From contig JBFWWP010000027.1 of assembly GCA_050246115.1 (NCBI GenBank), positions 15,179 through 79,178 of the forward strand: 64,000 nucleotides of DNA, given 5' to 3'. Source of the DNA: JBFWWP01 sp050246115. GTDB lineage: Bacteria; Planctomycetota; UBA8108; UBA1146; JAJFFE01. Shown in pieces: positions 18,714 to 27,807 of the stretch (positions are counted from its first letter, which is position 1; the number at the start of each line of letters is the position of its first letter). The notes under the pieces are model-generated. The model did not search any database. It saw only the letters and a program-made list of their open reading frames with translations, and had not been told where the DNA came from. Made by a program: the position numbers and the translations under genes.

Positions 18714-19297
18714 GAAAAGGGGGCCGTTGTTACTAGGCTCAAATCCTGCGCATTCACGAATGCCGCCAACGAGCGCCTGGCATTCCGAGCCGAAGGCGAC
18801 CGCTTTCGGGTGTTGCGATCGCGGCTTCGCCGCGGTCGCGAGGGGCTTTCGAAGCGCGGCATGCGCTCGATTCGGGACTAGGGCTAGGTCGGGTGGTTGT
18901 CATCCGCACCGGATCCTCGCACCGCAATGTGTGATCGTAACGAGTTCTTCGCTCACCGTCCGGGAACGTCGAAGTGCCGGGCCCCCAGGTCGGAGTCGGT
19001 CTCGCGGCACGGAGCACCCGGGGATTCGCTGGAGGACGATTCGCTGAGCACTGATCCGACCCCGAACCGGCTCGTCCTGGGTGGCGTGAGTTTCCGCAGT
19101 ACCCCGACAAACGCAATTCGTGGCCGAGCAGTGCAAAGCACGGTCCGAGTATAGCGACCCCCGGCGGAGTGTCAACGAACCGGGCACTTCTCAGCAGCCT
19201 TTCCCGGGCGCTGAACTTCTTTCTGAACAAGGACTTGAGGCACCCCGGAGGGGTTTGTGTCGAGGCCCGGGGTCCGGTGCTCTCGGACCGCGGTGAG
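18714..19297. other. intergenic region, no gene seen
   Basis: About 580 bases between two minus-strand genes; it must hold the promoter of the propeller protein. Short frames lack features of real proteins. I see no RNA gene or long repeat, only local GC-rich palindromic stretches around 18820-18860. Confidence 0.4.
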
Positions 19298-19690
19298 TCA
19301 AGGCGCGGGGTGAAATCCCCGGGCCACTTCCTTCAGGTACTTCCCGACGGTGAGGCGGGCCCGATGGAGGGCGTCGTTCACCGCCTGTTGCGTGATGTGA
19401 AGTTCCTCCGCGATCTCCACTTGGGGCATGGATTCGCGATAGTACAGCCGGACGATCTCCCGTTGGCGATCGGTGAGCAAGTGCTCGTTGTCGAGGAGCG
19501 CCCGGGTGAGCTGCATTCCCAGGTACAGACGCTGCAGGTCTTCCTGATCCACGCGTCCGCGCTCGGGGCTCGGAAGCAGGTCCTCAATGACCGAGCAGAT
19601 CTCGAGACAACCGTCGTACAAGGGGCACACGGAACACACCGGCCCTGGGCGGAGCTCGGGGTGAGAAGTCGCTGGCTGGACACCCGTCAT
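19298..19690 (-). CDS. sigma-region-4-like HTH regulator with N-terminal Cys cluster
   Basis: A 130-residue protein. Residues about 65-120 are a sigma-70 region 4 / YlxM-like helix-turn-helix (LLTDRQREIVRLYYRESMPQ then VEIAEELHITQQAVNDALHR). There is no region 2, so it is not a complete sigma factor. The N-terminus has four cysteines, C19xxC22, C28 and C32 (VCSVCPLYDGCLEIC), that could bind zinc or an Fe-S cluster. It may be a redox- or metal-responsive DNA-binding regulator. A 14-bp perfect palindrome lies 18 bp upstream of its start codon, a natural site for self-regulation. Confidence 0.68.
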   Translation of the reverse strand: MTGVQPATSHPELRPGPVCSVCPLYDGCLEICSVIEDLLPSPERGRVDQEDLQRLYLGMQLTRALLDNEHLLTDRQREIVRLYYRESMPQVEIAEELHITQQAVNDALHRARLTVGKYLKEVARGFHPAP

Positions 19691-19708
19691 CGGGAACTCC
19701 CCAAGGCG

Positions 19709-19740
19709 CTCCCCATGACCTCGACGGAGGTCATGGGGAG
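19709..19740 (-). promoter_or_regulatory. 14-bp perfect inverted repeat upstream of the Cys-cluster regulator
   Basis: CTCCCCATGACCTC at 19709-19722 is the exact complement of 19727-19740, with a 4-nt loop. It lies 18 bp before the start of the regulator at 19690 and 86 bp beyond the stop of the gene at 19827. No T-tract follows on either strand, so operator or leader hairpin is more likely than an intrinsic terminator, but both are possible. Confidence 0.55.
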
Positions 19741-19826
19741 CCGGTTACGGCCGCACGCGGAGCCCAATGTCGCAGACTCCACTGGGTCGTTGCCCTCACT
19801 CGAGGGGCCACGGCAACGAGTCGAAC

Positions 19827-21851
19827 TCAGATGCAGGGGCCCAGTACGTCTGCAGTCGGATCCAGGCCCACTCCGGGGAACGGGTAGCGCGGGATCTGGC
19901 CCCCGGAGAACAGGTACGACAGCAAAGAGATGGCGTCGGCCACGTTGATCTGCCCATCGTCGTTCACGTCCGAAGAGTCGGGGCAAGTCGGCGGTGCGCC
20001 GCCCGAGAACAGGAACGCGAGGGTGAAGATCGCGTCCGCGAGATCGACCGCGCTGTTGCGGTTCGAGTCACCCCGCAGAAAGGTCACGCCCGGAGCGGCC
20101 ACGGTGACCGATCCGTGCGAGAGGAACGGGTTGACGGAGAAACCACCGTCGATCGAAATGATGTTGTCGAGCGGATTGCCGACGGGATAGAGGTCATCGC
20201 GAAACGTCAGCGGACGCGTGGTGCCAACGGAGATCCCGATCGGCACGTCGTACTTCATGAAGAGGAGGGGCATGCGCTGGCCTGCGGGGAGCACACGTCC
20301 CTCGATCGGTACCTCGAAATCGATGATCAGGGCGACGTAGAACCGCGAGCCAGGGCCCGGCGGAGGCGTGTCGCTGCCCATGAAGATGAACTCGGGATCG
20401 AGGGGATCGATGAACGTGTTGGCGAGCGTCGCTTCGTTGAACGTGGTGACTGCGTTGTCGAACTCGACGACGATCTGAAAACCCGCGATGTCGTTGGTGC
20501 TCGTGACGAGGATCGGGTGGAGCACGTCCTGCTGCGCCCCGAACACGGTGATGGCCGGCATCTCGAAGATGTTCGTCGGCGCCAGCGCTTGCACGAAGTT
20601 GGTCTTGGTCTCGACCGTGGTTCCGCCGGGGCCGGTCGCCGTCAGCGTGACCGTGTAATTGCCCGCCATGGCATACGTGTGGGACGGGTTCGTGGCGGTG
20701 CTGCTCGTGCCATCCCCGAAGTGCCAGAAGTAGCTGTCGACGACGCCGACGGTCGTGTTGGTGAACTGAACCGTCAGGTTGATCTCACCCGTCGTCGGGG
20801 TTGCGGTGAAGTCGGGAGCGGGCGGGGGTACGTTGTTGCGCAAGTAGACTCCGCCAGCGTCCACGTAGGTGAGCCAAGAGAAGGAGGTCGAGTCGACGGC
20901 CACGACGGGCTGGCTCGCGGAGGTCGTTCCGGGAGTCGCAACCACCGCCCCGAGGAACATGCCGTTCGGGCCCTGGTTGAACCAGATCTGACCGGACTTC
21001 TCATAAGCTACCGCGACCACGCCAACCGCGTTCGAAGAAACCGACGGCCGGCCGGTGACACCGGAGTCGATGACTTGGGCGGGTTGGAAGGTTCCAGCTT
21101 GGTTGTTGGTGTAGTAGAGATCGCCGCCGAAGACGAAGACGGCGTGCACTACGGACCCGCTGGCCGCGAGGTCGAGGAACGTCGGGAACCCCATCAGCGA
21201 GGCCAGGGTCGACTCCGGCCCGAGGACGGTGCCGTTGTACGTGCGGTAGAGGATGTCGGTCCCTCGCGTGTAGCCGACATAGGTCGTCGACCCGATCGCG
21301 GCGGTGGCCGGTGCTGTCCCTTCGCCGACGTTGACCGGGGCCGTGAATCCACGGCGCAACGTGATCTGCGAGGGGCCACTCGCGGGAATGGACTCCCAAG
21401 TGAAGTCCGGGGAGGGACCACCCTGCGTCACGTCGACACCGGCTTCGGCGTCCGCCGTCAGCGTCAGGTTCAGCGGGCTTCCGAAGACTCCGCCGTTGTT
21501 GTTCACCGTCAGGATATCGCTGCCGACGGCTCCCGGTAGGCCGCCCGGTTGCTCGAAGACGACCTGCGCGTTTCCTGGGATTGCGCTCACAATGCGCGGG
21601 TGGCTGCTCGCCTCCGGATTGTTCGACAAGTTGAAGGCCGATTGAAAGAGGCCCAGTGAGGACGCAAAGAAGACGTCCCCCTGACGCTGGAAGACGACGA
21701 GAACGTTGTCCACCGGGTCCAAGGTCATGTGCGGCTGATCGTTCCCGGCCGTATCGGGGCTCACCAGCAGGGGTGAACCGAACTGTCCCCATAAGGAGCC
21801 GGTGAGGGTCGTTGAGACGCAGAGCACCAGTACACCAAGGCCCTTGGTCAT
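19827..21851 (-). CDS. secreted PKD/cohesin-like protein with dockerin-like C-terminus
   Basis: A 674-residue exported protein. The open frame runs further upstream, but the ATG at 21851 has a GAGGAGTG ribosome site and begins a clean signal peptide (VLVLCVSTTLTGSLWG). Residues about 25-335 are repeated beta strands with DxVLVVFQRQGDVFF-type motifs. A PKD domain follows (about 340-425; FWHFGDGTSSTATNPSHTY), then a cohesin-like domain (about 430-590) and a dockerin-like pair (GDSNRNSAVDLAD, DVNDDGQINVAD). It is a paralogue of the protein at 23491-25563, with the same domain order. Confidence 0.8.
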   Translation of the reverse strand: MTKGLGVLVLCVSTTLTGSLWGQFGSPLLVSPDTAGNDQPHMTLDPVDNVLVVFQRQGDVFFASSLGLFQSAFNLSNNPEASSHPRIVSAIPGNAQVVFEQPGGLPGAVGSDILTVNNNGGVFGSPLNLTLTADAEAGVDVTQGGPSPDFTWESIPASGPSQITLRRGFTAPVNVGEGTAPATAAIGSTTYVGYTRGTDILYRTYNGTVLGPESTLASLMGFPTFLDLAASGSVVHAVFVFGGDLYYTNNQAGTFQPAQVIDSGVTGRPSVSSNAVGVVAVAYEKSGQIWFNQGPNGMFLGAVVATPGTTSASQPVVAVDSTSFSWLTYVDAGGVYLRNNVPPPAPDFTATPTTGEINLTVQFTNTTVGVVDSYFWHFGDGTSSTATNPSHTYAMAGNYTVTLTATGPGGTTVETKTNFVQALAPTNIFEMPAITVFGAQQDVLHPILVTSTNDIAGFQIVVEFDNAVTTFNEATLANTFIDPLDPEFIFMGSDTPPPGPGSRFYVALIIDFEVPIEGRVLPAGQRMPLLFMKYDVPIGISVGTTRPLTFRDDLYPVGNPLDNIISIDGGFSVNPFLSHGSVTVAAPGVTFLRGDSNRNSAVDLADAIFTLAFLFSGGAPPTCPDSSDVNDDGQINVADAISLLSYLFSGGQIPRYPFPGVGLDPTADVLGPCI

Positions 21852-22435
21852 TTTCACTCCTCGATCGTTTTCTTGATCCGCGGCACTCGCAACTCCGAGA
21901 CCGGTGCCCGAGCATCCCGGAGAGGACCCTCGAGTTCGGCGCAATCCGCGACGCGACACACACTTCGCCTGAGGTCGAGGCGGCTCCACAAACCCCACTA
22001 GCCGGCCCGAAAGTCGCCACTTGCCGGCCCGAAAGTCGACTGCCTGCCGGTGATTCGACTTCGCGCACGGGCGACGCGAATCGCCCGTCGCCCCATTTTG
22101 TACCCGGGCCGTCACGCGGTTCAGCGAGAGTTCGGTGTGAGCCGGCGCTACGCGCCGAGAACTCATGCTGGCCGGTGCGGGCCTAGACTCTTCGCCAGAG
22201 CCAGGCTGCGGGTTCCGTGTGAGCCAAAGTACGCTGGTATTCAGAGACCCCAAGTCGGCGGTATCCTATCACCTCCCACGAAGGCTGCCAACGCCAACTC
22301 GCTCGGGGGGCCTTGCCGCGGCGTCGTGATCGAGGACGGTCGCAGGACCCACCCGGTTCGCGGCTCGGGAACGCAAACTCAGTCGCGGAGCGGTCTCCGC
22401 GGAACCGATCGACCTTTCTCGCGAACGGGGGGCCA
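21852..22435. other. intergenic region between divergent genes, with a short direct repeat
   Basis: About 580 bases holding the promoters of the divergent PKD protein and the TPR protein. It contains two identical 16-bp copies of GCCGGCCCGAAAGTCG at 22001-22016 and 22023-22038. I see no gene. Confidence 0.5.
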
Positions 22436-23308
22436 GTGTCTGCACTGCCGGATTTCGACGCGCTCTGGAACTACCAGGACCCAAGCGGAACCGAAGCCGC
22501 TTTCAGGGCCATTCTGGACCAATCCGACATCGCGCTCTCGCCCGCTTACCGAGCGGAACTGCTGACCCAAGTGGCGCGGACGCACAGCCTGCGGGGGCAG
22601 ATGGATCAGGCCCATGAACTGCTCGCGCAGGTCGCCACCATCCTGACGACCGACGATCCTGCGCTGCGCTGCGCCCGCGTGCGCTATCTGCTCGAGTTGG
22701 GCCGGACGCTGAACTCGGCCGGGGATCGTGAGGCCTCTCGGCCGCTCTTCCTCGAGGCCTGGCATCGGGCGACGGAGCTCGAAGCGGAGTTTCACGCCGT
22801 GGACGCGTTACACATGCTCGCTATCGTTTCGGCACCGACAGATCAGGTTACCTGGGCGCTGCGAGCCCTCGAGATCGCGCGACGGGCGCAGGACCCCCGG
22901 GCACGGCGGTGGGAGGGGCCGCTCACCAACAACTTGGCCTGGAGTTATCACGATCGCGGGGAGTTCGCGAAGGCGCTCACGGCCTTCGAGTCGGCGTATG
23001 CGTTTTGGCTGGAGACCGGGCGCGAACAGCCGATCCGAGTGGCTCGGTGGAGCGTGGCACGCGCCTTGCGTTCTCTCGGTCGAGCTGCGGAGGCGCTCGC
23101 GATCCAGCAGGAACTGTTGGCGGCAGGAGATGCGACCGGGTTCGTCCATGAGGAACTCGGGGAGTGCCTGCTCGCCTTGGGCCGGGACCAAGAGGCCGTT
23201 CCCCACTTTGCCCGAGCCGCGGAAGCGCTCGGACAAGACCCGGGGTTTCTCCGCCGCGAGCCCGATCGCGTAGACCGTCTGCGTCGCCTCGGCGGCGTCA
23301 GTGGCTGA
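22436..23308 (+). CDS. TPR-repeat protein
   Basis: A 290-residue, mostly helical protein built of tetratricopeptide-like repeats (for example ELLTQVARTHSLRGQMDQAH, LAWSYHDRGEFAKALTAFES, ALRSLGRAAEALAIQQELLA). No signal peptide, so probably cytoplasmic. The frame is open from 22313, but the preceding 41 residues look non-coding; the GTG at 22436, with a G-rich stretch just upstream, fits better. TPRs mediate protein contacts; the partner is unknown. It precedes a secreted PKD protein on the same strand with a gap of about 180 bp. Confidence 0.65.
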   Translation: MSALPDFDALWNYQDPSGTEAAFRAILDQSDIALSPAYRAELLTQVARTHSLRGQMDQAHELLAQVATILTTDDPALRCARVRYLLELGRTLNSAGDREASRPLFLEAWHRATELEAEFHAVDALHMLAIVSAPTDQVTWALRALEIARRAQDPRARRWEGPLTNNLAWSYHDRGEFAKALTAFESAYAFWLETGREQPIRVARWSVARALRSLGRAAEALAIQQELLAAGDATGFVHEELGECLLALGRDQEAVPHFARAAEALGQDPGFLRREPDRVDRLRRLGGVSG

Positions 23309-23490
23309 TGCCGACGTCGTTCGCAGTCCACTTTGTTGACGACGGCGACCGCCAATGGGCGTATGATGTTGCGAATGCGCAACCGCCGAAGCCGGTGCGT
23401 GACCGTTCGCGGCGGGAGAGAGAGTCGTTGTCGTAGACGCGCGGAGAGACCCGGAATCTCGGGACTCGAGCGGCCTCCTTGCTGGACCCG

Positions 23491-25563
23491 ATGGAGAAGA
23501 TACTCGTGAAATCCACAGCACAAGGAATGGTTACCGGGGTTCGAGACGTCCGTGCGATCGTGGGGACGTTCATCCTCTGTTTCGTGTTCGGCGCAAGCGG
23601 CCCGGCCTCGGTATGGGCGATCGACTTCAACCCAGAGATCCTGATCTCCGATGCTGTCGGCGCCTTGGGAGAGCCCGACGTGACGCTCGACCTCGGCGGC
23701 AACGTGCTCGTGCCCTTCGTTCTGGATGGCGACATCTGGATGAACACGGGACCTGCCTTCAGTGGGCCCGGGTTTCCGGCGGCCACCGGTGTCGGGGACC
23801 GCAGCCGGCCGCGGATTCACACCAACACGAGCGGGGTTTCGACGATCGTTTACAGGCTTGCGGACATGGTGCTCGCAGTCACCAACCCGGGCGGCCCATT
23901 CGGGTCGCCGATCCTGCTGGGCGCGGCGCCGGCTCACGACGCCGAGGTGTCCGGGGCCGGCGCAGTGGTGCATGTCGTGTGGGCATTCGACCACCCGGTT
24001 CAAGGTTCGCAAGTCCTCCTCTCGGAGAACCTCGGCGCGCCGATCGTGGTTGGACTGGGCGAGCGCCCCTGCGTCGCGACGGATGCCGCCGGCAACGCTC
24101 ACGTTGCCTACGAGCGGCTCGGCAACATTCATTATCGCGCGCGCATCGGCGGCGTCCTGCAGATGGAGCGCGTGGTCGCCGCCCATCCTGCGTCCGAGTC
24201 GAACGTCAGCCTCGGCTTGGACACGCTCGGCGTTCCCCACTTCGTGTTCCAGCGGGACAATGACGTCTTCTTTACCCGCAGCGATGGTGCCGGTGGGTTC
24301 TTCAATCCGCTCAACGTGTCCAACAGTGCTGCGCTGTCCACCGAGCCCCGGATCCTGGTGGTCGGACCGTCGACGGTGCAGATCTTGTACTCTCAGGACA
24401 ACGACATCTGGACCTCTGCCGGCGTAGGGACGTTCCTGTTGCCGCCGGAACGAGTGACGGACTCTGCAAGTGATCCCGAGACCGAACTGCAGGTGGCAAG
24501 CGATGGACTCGGATTCACGCACGTCGTGTATCGACGGGGGAACCAGCTCCTCTATCGCAACGCGGTGGTGCCACCGGCGGCCGATTTCACCGGGTCACCG
24601 ACGCAGGGTGAAGTGCCGCTCGAGGTCGCGTTCACCGAGTCCAGCCAGGGGTTGATCACCGACTGGTTCTGGGACTTCGGTGACGGCTCCACGAGCACCG
24701 AACCGAATCCGGTCCATACCTATCAGGCGCCGGGCGCCTACGCAGTAACGCTGACCGTCACCGGATTGGGTGGCGCCGATAGCTTGGTGCGGACCGACTT
24801 CGTCATGGCGGCACCGCCGACCAACCTCCTGACCGTCGATTCGATCGTCGTCTTTCAGGGCGAGACCAACGTGCACCTGCCCATCTTGGCCACGCACCCC
24901 AATCCCATGCAGGGCTTCCAGATCGCGCTCACTTGGGATCCGACGCGGTTCGACATCTACGGCTTCGAGTTCACCGGGACCGACATGGAAATCCTCTTCC
25001 CCGAGTTCGTGGGGCACGTGCTCTCCACGGTGCCGGCCGATCCCTATCTGACCGTTGGGGTTCTGATCGACTCGTCGCCACCGTTCGATGGACGCGTCTT
25101 GCTGCCAGGTACCAACCATAGACTGATCAACGTGCTTCTCGACGTGCTCCCCGCAGCCTCGACCGTTGGACCGGGGGTGATCGAGCTCCGCAACGGTTTG
25201 GGAACGCCGCCGATCCTCAATGGCTTCGTCGTGTCCGCCATGACCACGTTGCCGTTTCTCACGGCTGGCCAGATCGACATTCTGCCGGGCTCGCCGCAAC
25301 CGCCGGTGTTCCGGCGCGGAGACGTGGACGCGAGCGGCACCGCCGCGCTACCGGACGTGATCATCATCTTGAACTACCTGTTCGCGAACGGCTTCTCGCC
25401 GTCCTGTTTCGATGCGGCGGATGCGAATGACGACGGCAACATCGATATCGCCGATCCGATCACTTTGCTCGGCTACCTGTTCGCCCAAGCGGCAGTGATT
25501 CCATACCCGTTCCCTGCGGTCGGCCTCGACCCCACGCCCGATAGCCTACCCGCGTGCCCGTGA
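23491..25563 (+). CDS. secreted PKD/cohesin-like protein with dockerin-like C-terminus (paralogue)
   Basis: A 690-residue exported protein with an extended signal peptide (hydrophobic core IVGTFILCFVFGASGP). Domain order matches its divergent neighbour at 19827-21851: a beta-strand repeat body (about 45-350), a PKD domain (DWFWDFGDGSTSTEPNPVHT), a cohesin-like domain (about 445-605) and a dockerin-like pair (GDVDASGTAALPD, DANDDGNIDIAD) ending in GLDPTPDSLPAC. A TTG twelve bases upstream (23479) is an alternative start. The two genes look like an old duplication separated by the TPR gene. Confidence 0.8.
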   Translation: MEKILVKSTAQGMVTGVRDVRAIVGTFILCFVFGASGPASVWAIDFNPEILISDAVGALGEPDVTLDLGGNVLVPFVLDGDIWMNTGPAFSGPGFPAATGVGDRSRPRIHTNTSGVSTIVYRLADMVLAVTNPGGPFGSPILLGAAPAHDAEVSGAGAVVHVVWAFDHPVQGSQVLLSENLGAPIVVGLGERPCVATDAAGNAHVAYERLGNIHYRARIGGVLQMERVVAAHPASESNVSLGLDTLGVPHFVFQRDNDVFFTRSDGAGGFFNPLNVSNSAALSTEPRILVVGPSTVQILYSQDNDIWTSAGVGTFLLPPERVTDSASDPETELQVASDGLGFTHVVYRRGNQLLYRNAVVPPAADFTGSPTQGEVPLEVAFTESSQGLITDWFWDFGDGSTSTEPNPVHTYQAPGAYAVTLTVTGLGGADSLVRTDFVMAAPPTNLLTVDSIVVFQGETNVHLPILATHPNPMQGFQIALTWDPTRFDIYGFEFTGTDMEILFPEFVGHVLSTVPADPYLTVGVLIDSSPPFDGRVLLPGTNHRLINVLLDVLPAASTVGPGVIELRNGLGTPPILNGFVVSAMTTLPFLTAGQIDILPGSPQPPVFRRGDVDASGTAALPDVIIILNYLFANGFSPSCFDAADANDDGNIDIADPITLLGYLFAQAAVIPYPFPAVGLDPTPDSLPACP

Positions 25564-25642
25564 AGCGGATGCGGGATCGGGACCACTAGACGTCGACGAG
25601 CATTCCCATCGATGCGTCGCACGCTGCATGGGTTCGAGCACC

Positions 25643-26055
25643 CATTCAGCGTCGCGACGCATCCTGCAAGCCCACGACCCTTCAAGCGCCCGGCACGCCC
25701 TGGGAGCGCGGACAGCCTGTCCGCATCGCTCAGCGCCGTGGCCCGCCCGCGAACCACCACGCCACCATCGCCATCGCCCCAAACCGTGCGCGCACTCATT
25801 CAGCATCGCGACGCATCCTGCAAGCCCACGACCCTTCAAGCGCCCGGCACGCCCTGGGAGCGCGGACAGCCTGTCCGCATCGCTCAGCGCCGTGGCCCGC
25901 CCGCGAACCACCACGCCACCATCGCCATCGCCCCAAACCGTGCGCGCACCCATTCAGCATCGCGACGCATCCTGCGAGCCCACGACGCTTCAAGCGCCCG
26001 GCACGCCCTGGGAGCGCGGACAGCCTGTCCGCATCCGCCCTCGCGCGCACGGAAC
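25643..26055. repeat. 154-bp tandem repeat, about 2.6 copies
   Basis: Units start at 25643, 25797 and 25951, each beginning CATTCAGCRTCGCGACGCAT, spaced exactly 154 bp; the third is truncated and continues into sequence shared with the copy at 5000-5075. The central block contains the inverted repeat GCGGACAG..CTGTCCGC. Long open frames cross it on both strands only because 154 bp of GC-rich sequence lacks stops. It occupies most of the 570-bp gap between the PKD protein and a methyltransferase, with no gene inside. Confidence 0.9.
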
Positions 26056-26112
26056 GCACCTCGAACCCAGCGTGGCGCGCGCTCCATGGGGTGCTGCAAC
26101 GAGCAACTGAAC

Positions 26113-26139
26113 TAGGACCATAGGACCATAGGACTAGGG
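26113..26139. repeat. short tandem repeat of TAGGACCA
   Basis: Three drifting copies of TAGGACCA at the 3' end of the minus-strand methyltransferase, overlapping its stop codon. Similar to the run at 5128-5160. Confidence 0.65.
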
Positions 26140-26907
26140 TTGCGACGCGGAGTCCTGCGTACCGGGCATGGTGTAACGAACTCGGCCCAGTGGCGCGAGC
26201 GCCTCGATGTCGTGCCGCCTCGGCCCAACCCTCGTCTCGTAGAGGAAATGCCAGGCGAGGTTGCGCGGGAGCATTCGCTTCCACCACTTGCCCTTGTGGT
26301 AGGGCCAGCTGCGCACGACCTGCAGCCCGTGAACGTCCAGCAGATCGCGCCACTCGGAATGGGTGGCGAAACGATCGATCGGTTGGTGATGGTCAGGTCC
26401 GCCCCCGCCGCGGATGGCACGCCAGATCGAGCCGGAATAGAACAGATTCGGGAGCAGCACCCAGGCTCTCCCCGCCGGTACCAGGACGCGCCGCATCTCC
26501 GTCAACCCCGCAGTCAAGTTGGCGAAGTGTTCGAGATTGCCGAGATTCAGGACCACGTCGAAACTCGCGTCGGCGAAAGGTAGTTCACTGCCGTCGGCTT
26601 GGCACAGCCGCGCCGTGCGCACGCGCCCCCGGGCTCGGCCAAGGGCTTCGCGGGACAGGTCGAGTCCAAAGCTCGCGGCCCCGGTCGCCTCCGCGGCGAC
26701 GAGTGCTCCGCCGAGGCCGCACGCGATGTCGAGGAGACGTTGTCCGGGTGCCGGGCGCGCCAGCGTAGTGACCCACCGGTACAAGGCCGGTCGATCTTCG
26801 AACGGTGAGGCACGGTAGAGTGCGTCGTACGCATGGCCGTGCGCACGCGCGCCGCCGCGCGTCTCGCGTGCTGGGGAGTCGGCGCCGATCGGTTCCAAAG
26901 GTTCCAT
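26134..26907 (-). CDS. class I SAM-dependent methyltransferase (UbiE/methyltransf_11 type)
   Basis: A 257-residue methyltransferase: motif I LLDIACGLGGALVAAEATGA, the acidic loop FGLDLSREAL, motif around CQADGSELPFADASFD, and motif IV VVLNLGNLEHF. It ends with a region rich in aromatic residues. The frame is open to 26979, but the ATG at 26907 gives a normal N-terminus. It is 81 bp downstream of a GT2 gene on the same strand and may belong to the same envelope operon, suggesting a lipid, glycan or quinone substrate, but this is not shown. Confidence 0.75.
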   Translation of the reverse strand: MEPLEPIGADSPARETRGGARAHGHAYDALYRASPFEDRPALYRWVTTLARPAPGQRLLDIACGLGGALVAAEATGAASFGLDLSREALGRARGRVRTARLCQADGSELPFADASFDVVLNLGNLEHFANLTAGLTEMRRVLVPAGRAWVLLPNLFYSGSIWRAIRGGGGPDHHQPIDRFATHSEWRDLLDVHGLQVVRSWPYHKGKWWKRMLPRNLAWHFLYETRVGPRRHDIEALAPLGRVRYTMPGTQDSASQP

Positions 26908-26988
26908 CCCTGCCCACACGAATGCCCGCCTGCGGCGCGGGAACGTCCAGCCAACCCGTTCGCAGCCGTCGAAACCCACTCGCCGGAT

Positions 26989-27807
26989 TCACCAACTTCG
27001 CGGGGGACGATACTCGGGGCCTCGGGTGTAACGGGGTTGGCGATCGGGATCCAACCCCCGCCGTCGGAGTTCGCCGCGTTCCCACAGCTTGGCGTCCTTC
27101 AGGAACACGTACAGGGCACCCAGCGCGGCGATGATGAAACCCGCGAACCCATCCCGATAGCCGCGCTTCACCCAGTACATCTTACAGAACTTGAACGGCG
27201 GACCGAACACCAGTCGCGGCAGGAGCCAGCGTCGTTTCGACTCGCGTCCACGGGCCGCGATGTCGGTGAAGAAGTCGATCACCTCGAGGTGATGGCGCAG
27301 ATCGCGGTAAGTGTAATGCAGGATGTCACCGAAGCGGGCCTCCACGGGCCCGTTCGCGTTCACGTGGTCATGGGGATTCGTGCCGCCCCAACGCGCCCGG
27401 CGTCGATCGAAGAGCCGCAGCTTGCGATCGGGGTACCAGCCGCCGTGCAGGATCCAGCGGCCCAAGTGCCAAGTTCGGCGTGGGAACGAGAAGCCTGCGC
27501 ACGTCGGCTCCGTGGCGAGTGCGGCTTCGATCTCCGCACGCATTTCGGGAGTGACTCGTTCGTCGGCATCGATCGAGAGCACCCAATCGGTAGGGGCGAG
27601 GTCTACGGCACGGTTCTTCTGCTCCACGTGGCCGGGCCAGTCGGTGACGACCACGTGCTCGGTGAACTCGCGCGCAATCGCGACGGTGCGATCGGTCGAT
27701 TGCGAGTCGACGACCACGATGTTCGGCACCCAGGAGACGGACTCGAGGCACTCCCGAATGTTCTTCTCTTCGTTGAAGGTGATCACCGTCACGGTTAGCG
27801 GCGTCAC
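26989..27807 (-). CDS. family 2 glycosyltransferase (WaaE/KdtX-like)
   Basis: A 272-residue GT2 enzyme with the family opening TVTVITFNEEKNIRECLESV, the SQSTDRT segment and the metal-binding IDADERVTPEM. The C-terminal block (RFGDILHYTYRDLRHHLEVI, then a hydrophobic helix near the end) is typical of lipopolysaccharide-core beta-glucosyltransferases of the WaaE/KdtX group. Start: the GTG at 27807 overlaps the mqnA stop by 4 nt (GTGA); the longer open frame is a shadow of mqnA. With a Kdo-kinase-like gene two positions upstream, a role in lipopolysaccharide core assembly is likely. Confidence 0.85.
   Translation of the reverse strand: MTPLTVTVITFNEEKNIRECLESVSWVPNIVVVDSQSTDRTVAIAREFTEHVVVTDWPGHVEQKNRAVDLAPTDWVLSIDADERVTPEMRAEIEAALATEPTCAGFSFPRRTWHLGRWILHGGWYPDRKLRLFDRRRARWGGTNPHDHVNANGPVEARFGDILHYTYRDLRHHLEVIDFFTDIAARGRESKRRWLLPRLVFGPPFKFCKMYWVKRGYRDGFAGFIIAALGALYVFLKDAKLWERGELRRRGLDPDRQPRYTRGPEYRPPRSW

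Noticed and set aside
22948..24522. A 524-residue minus-strand frame
   Set aside because: Antisense to the TPR and PKD protein genes, which have recognisable domains.
25643..26055. A CRISPR array
   Set aside because: Units are 154 bp, nearly identical throughout with no repeat/spacer alternation, and no cas genes are present.
25612..26115. Overlapping 135-185 residue frames across the tandem repeat
   Set aside because: They arise from the repeat itself, appear on both strands, and repeat the same peptide every 154 bp only because the unit lacks stops.
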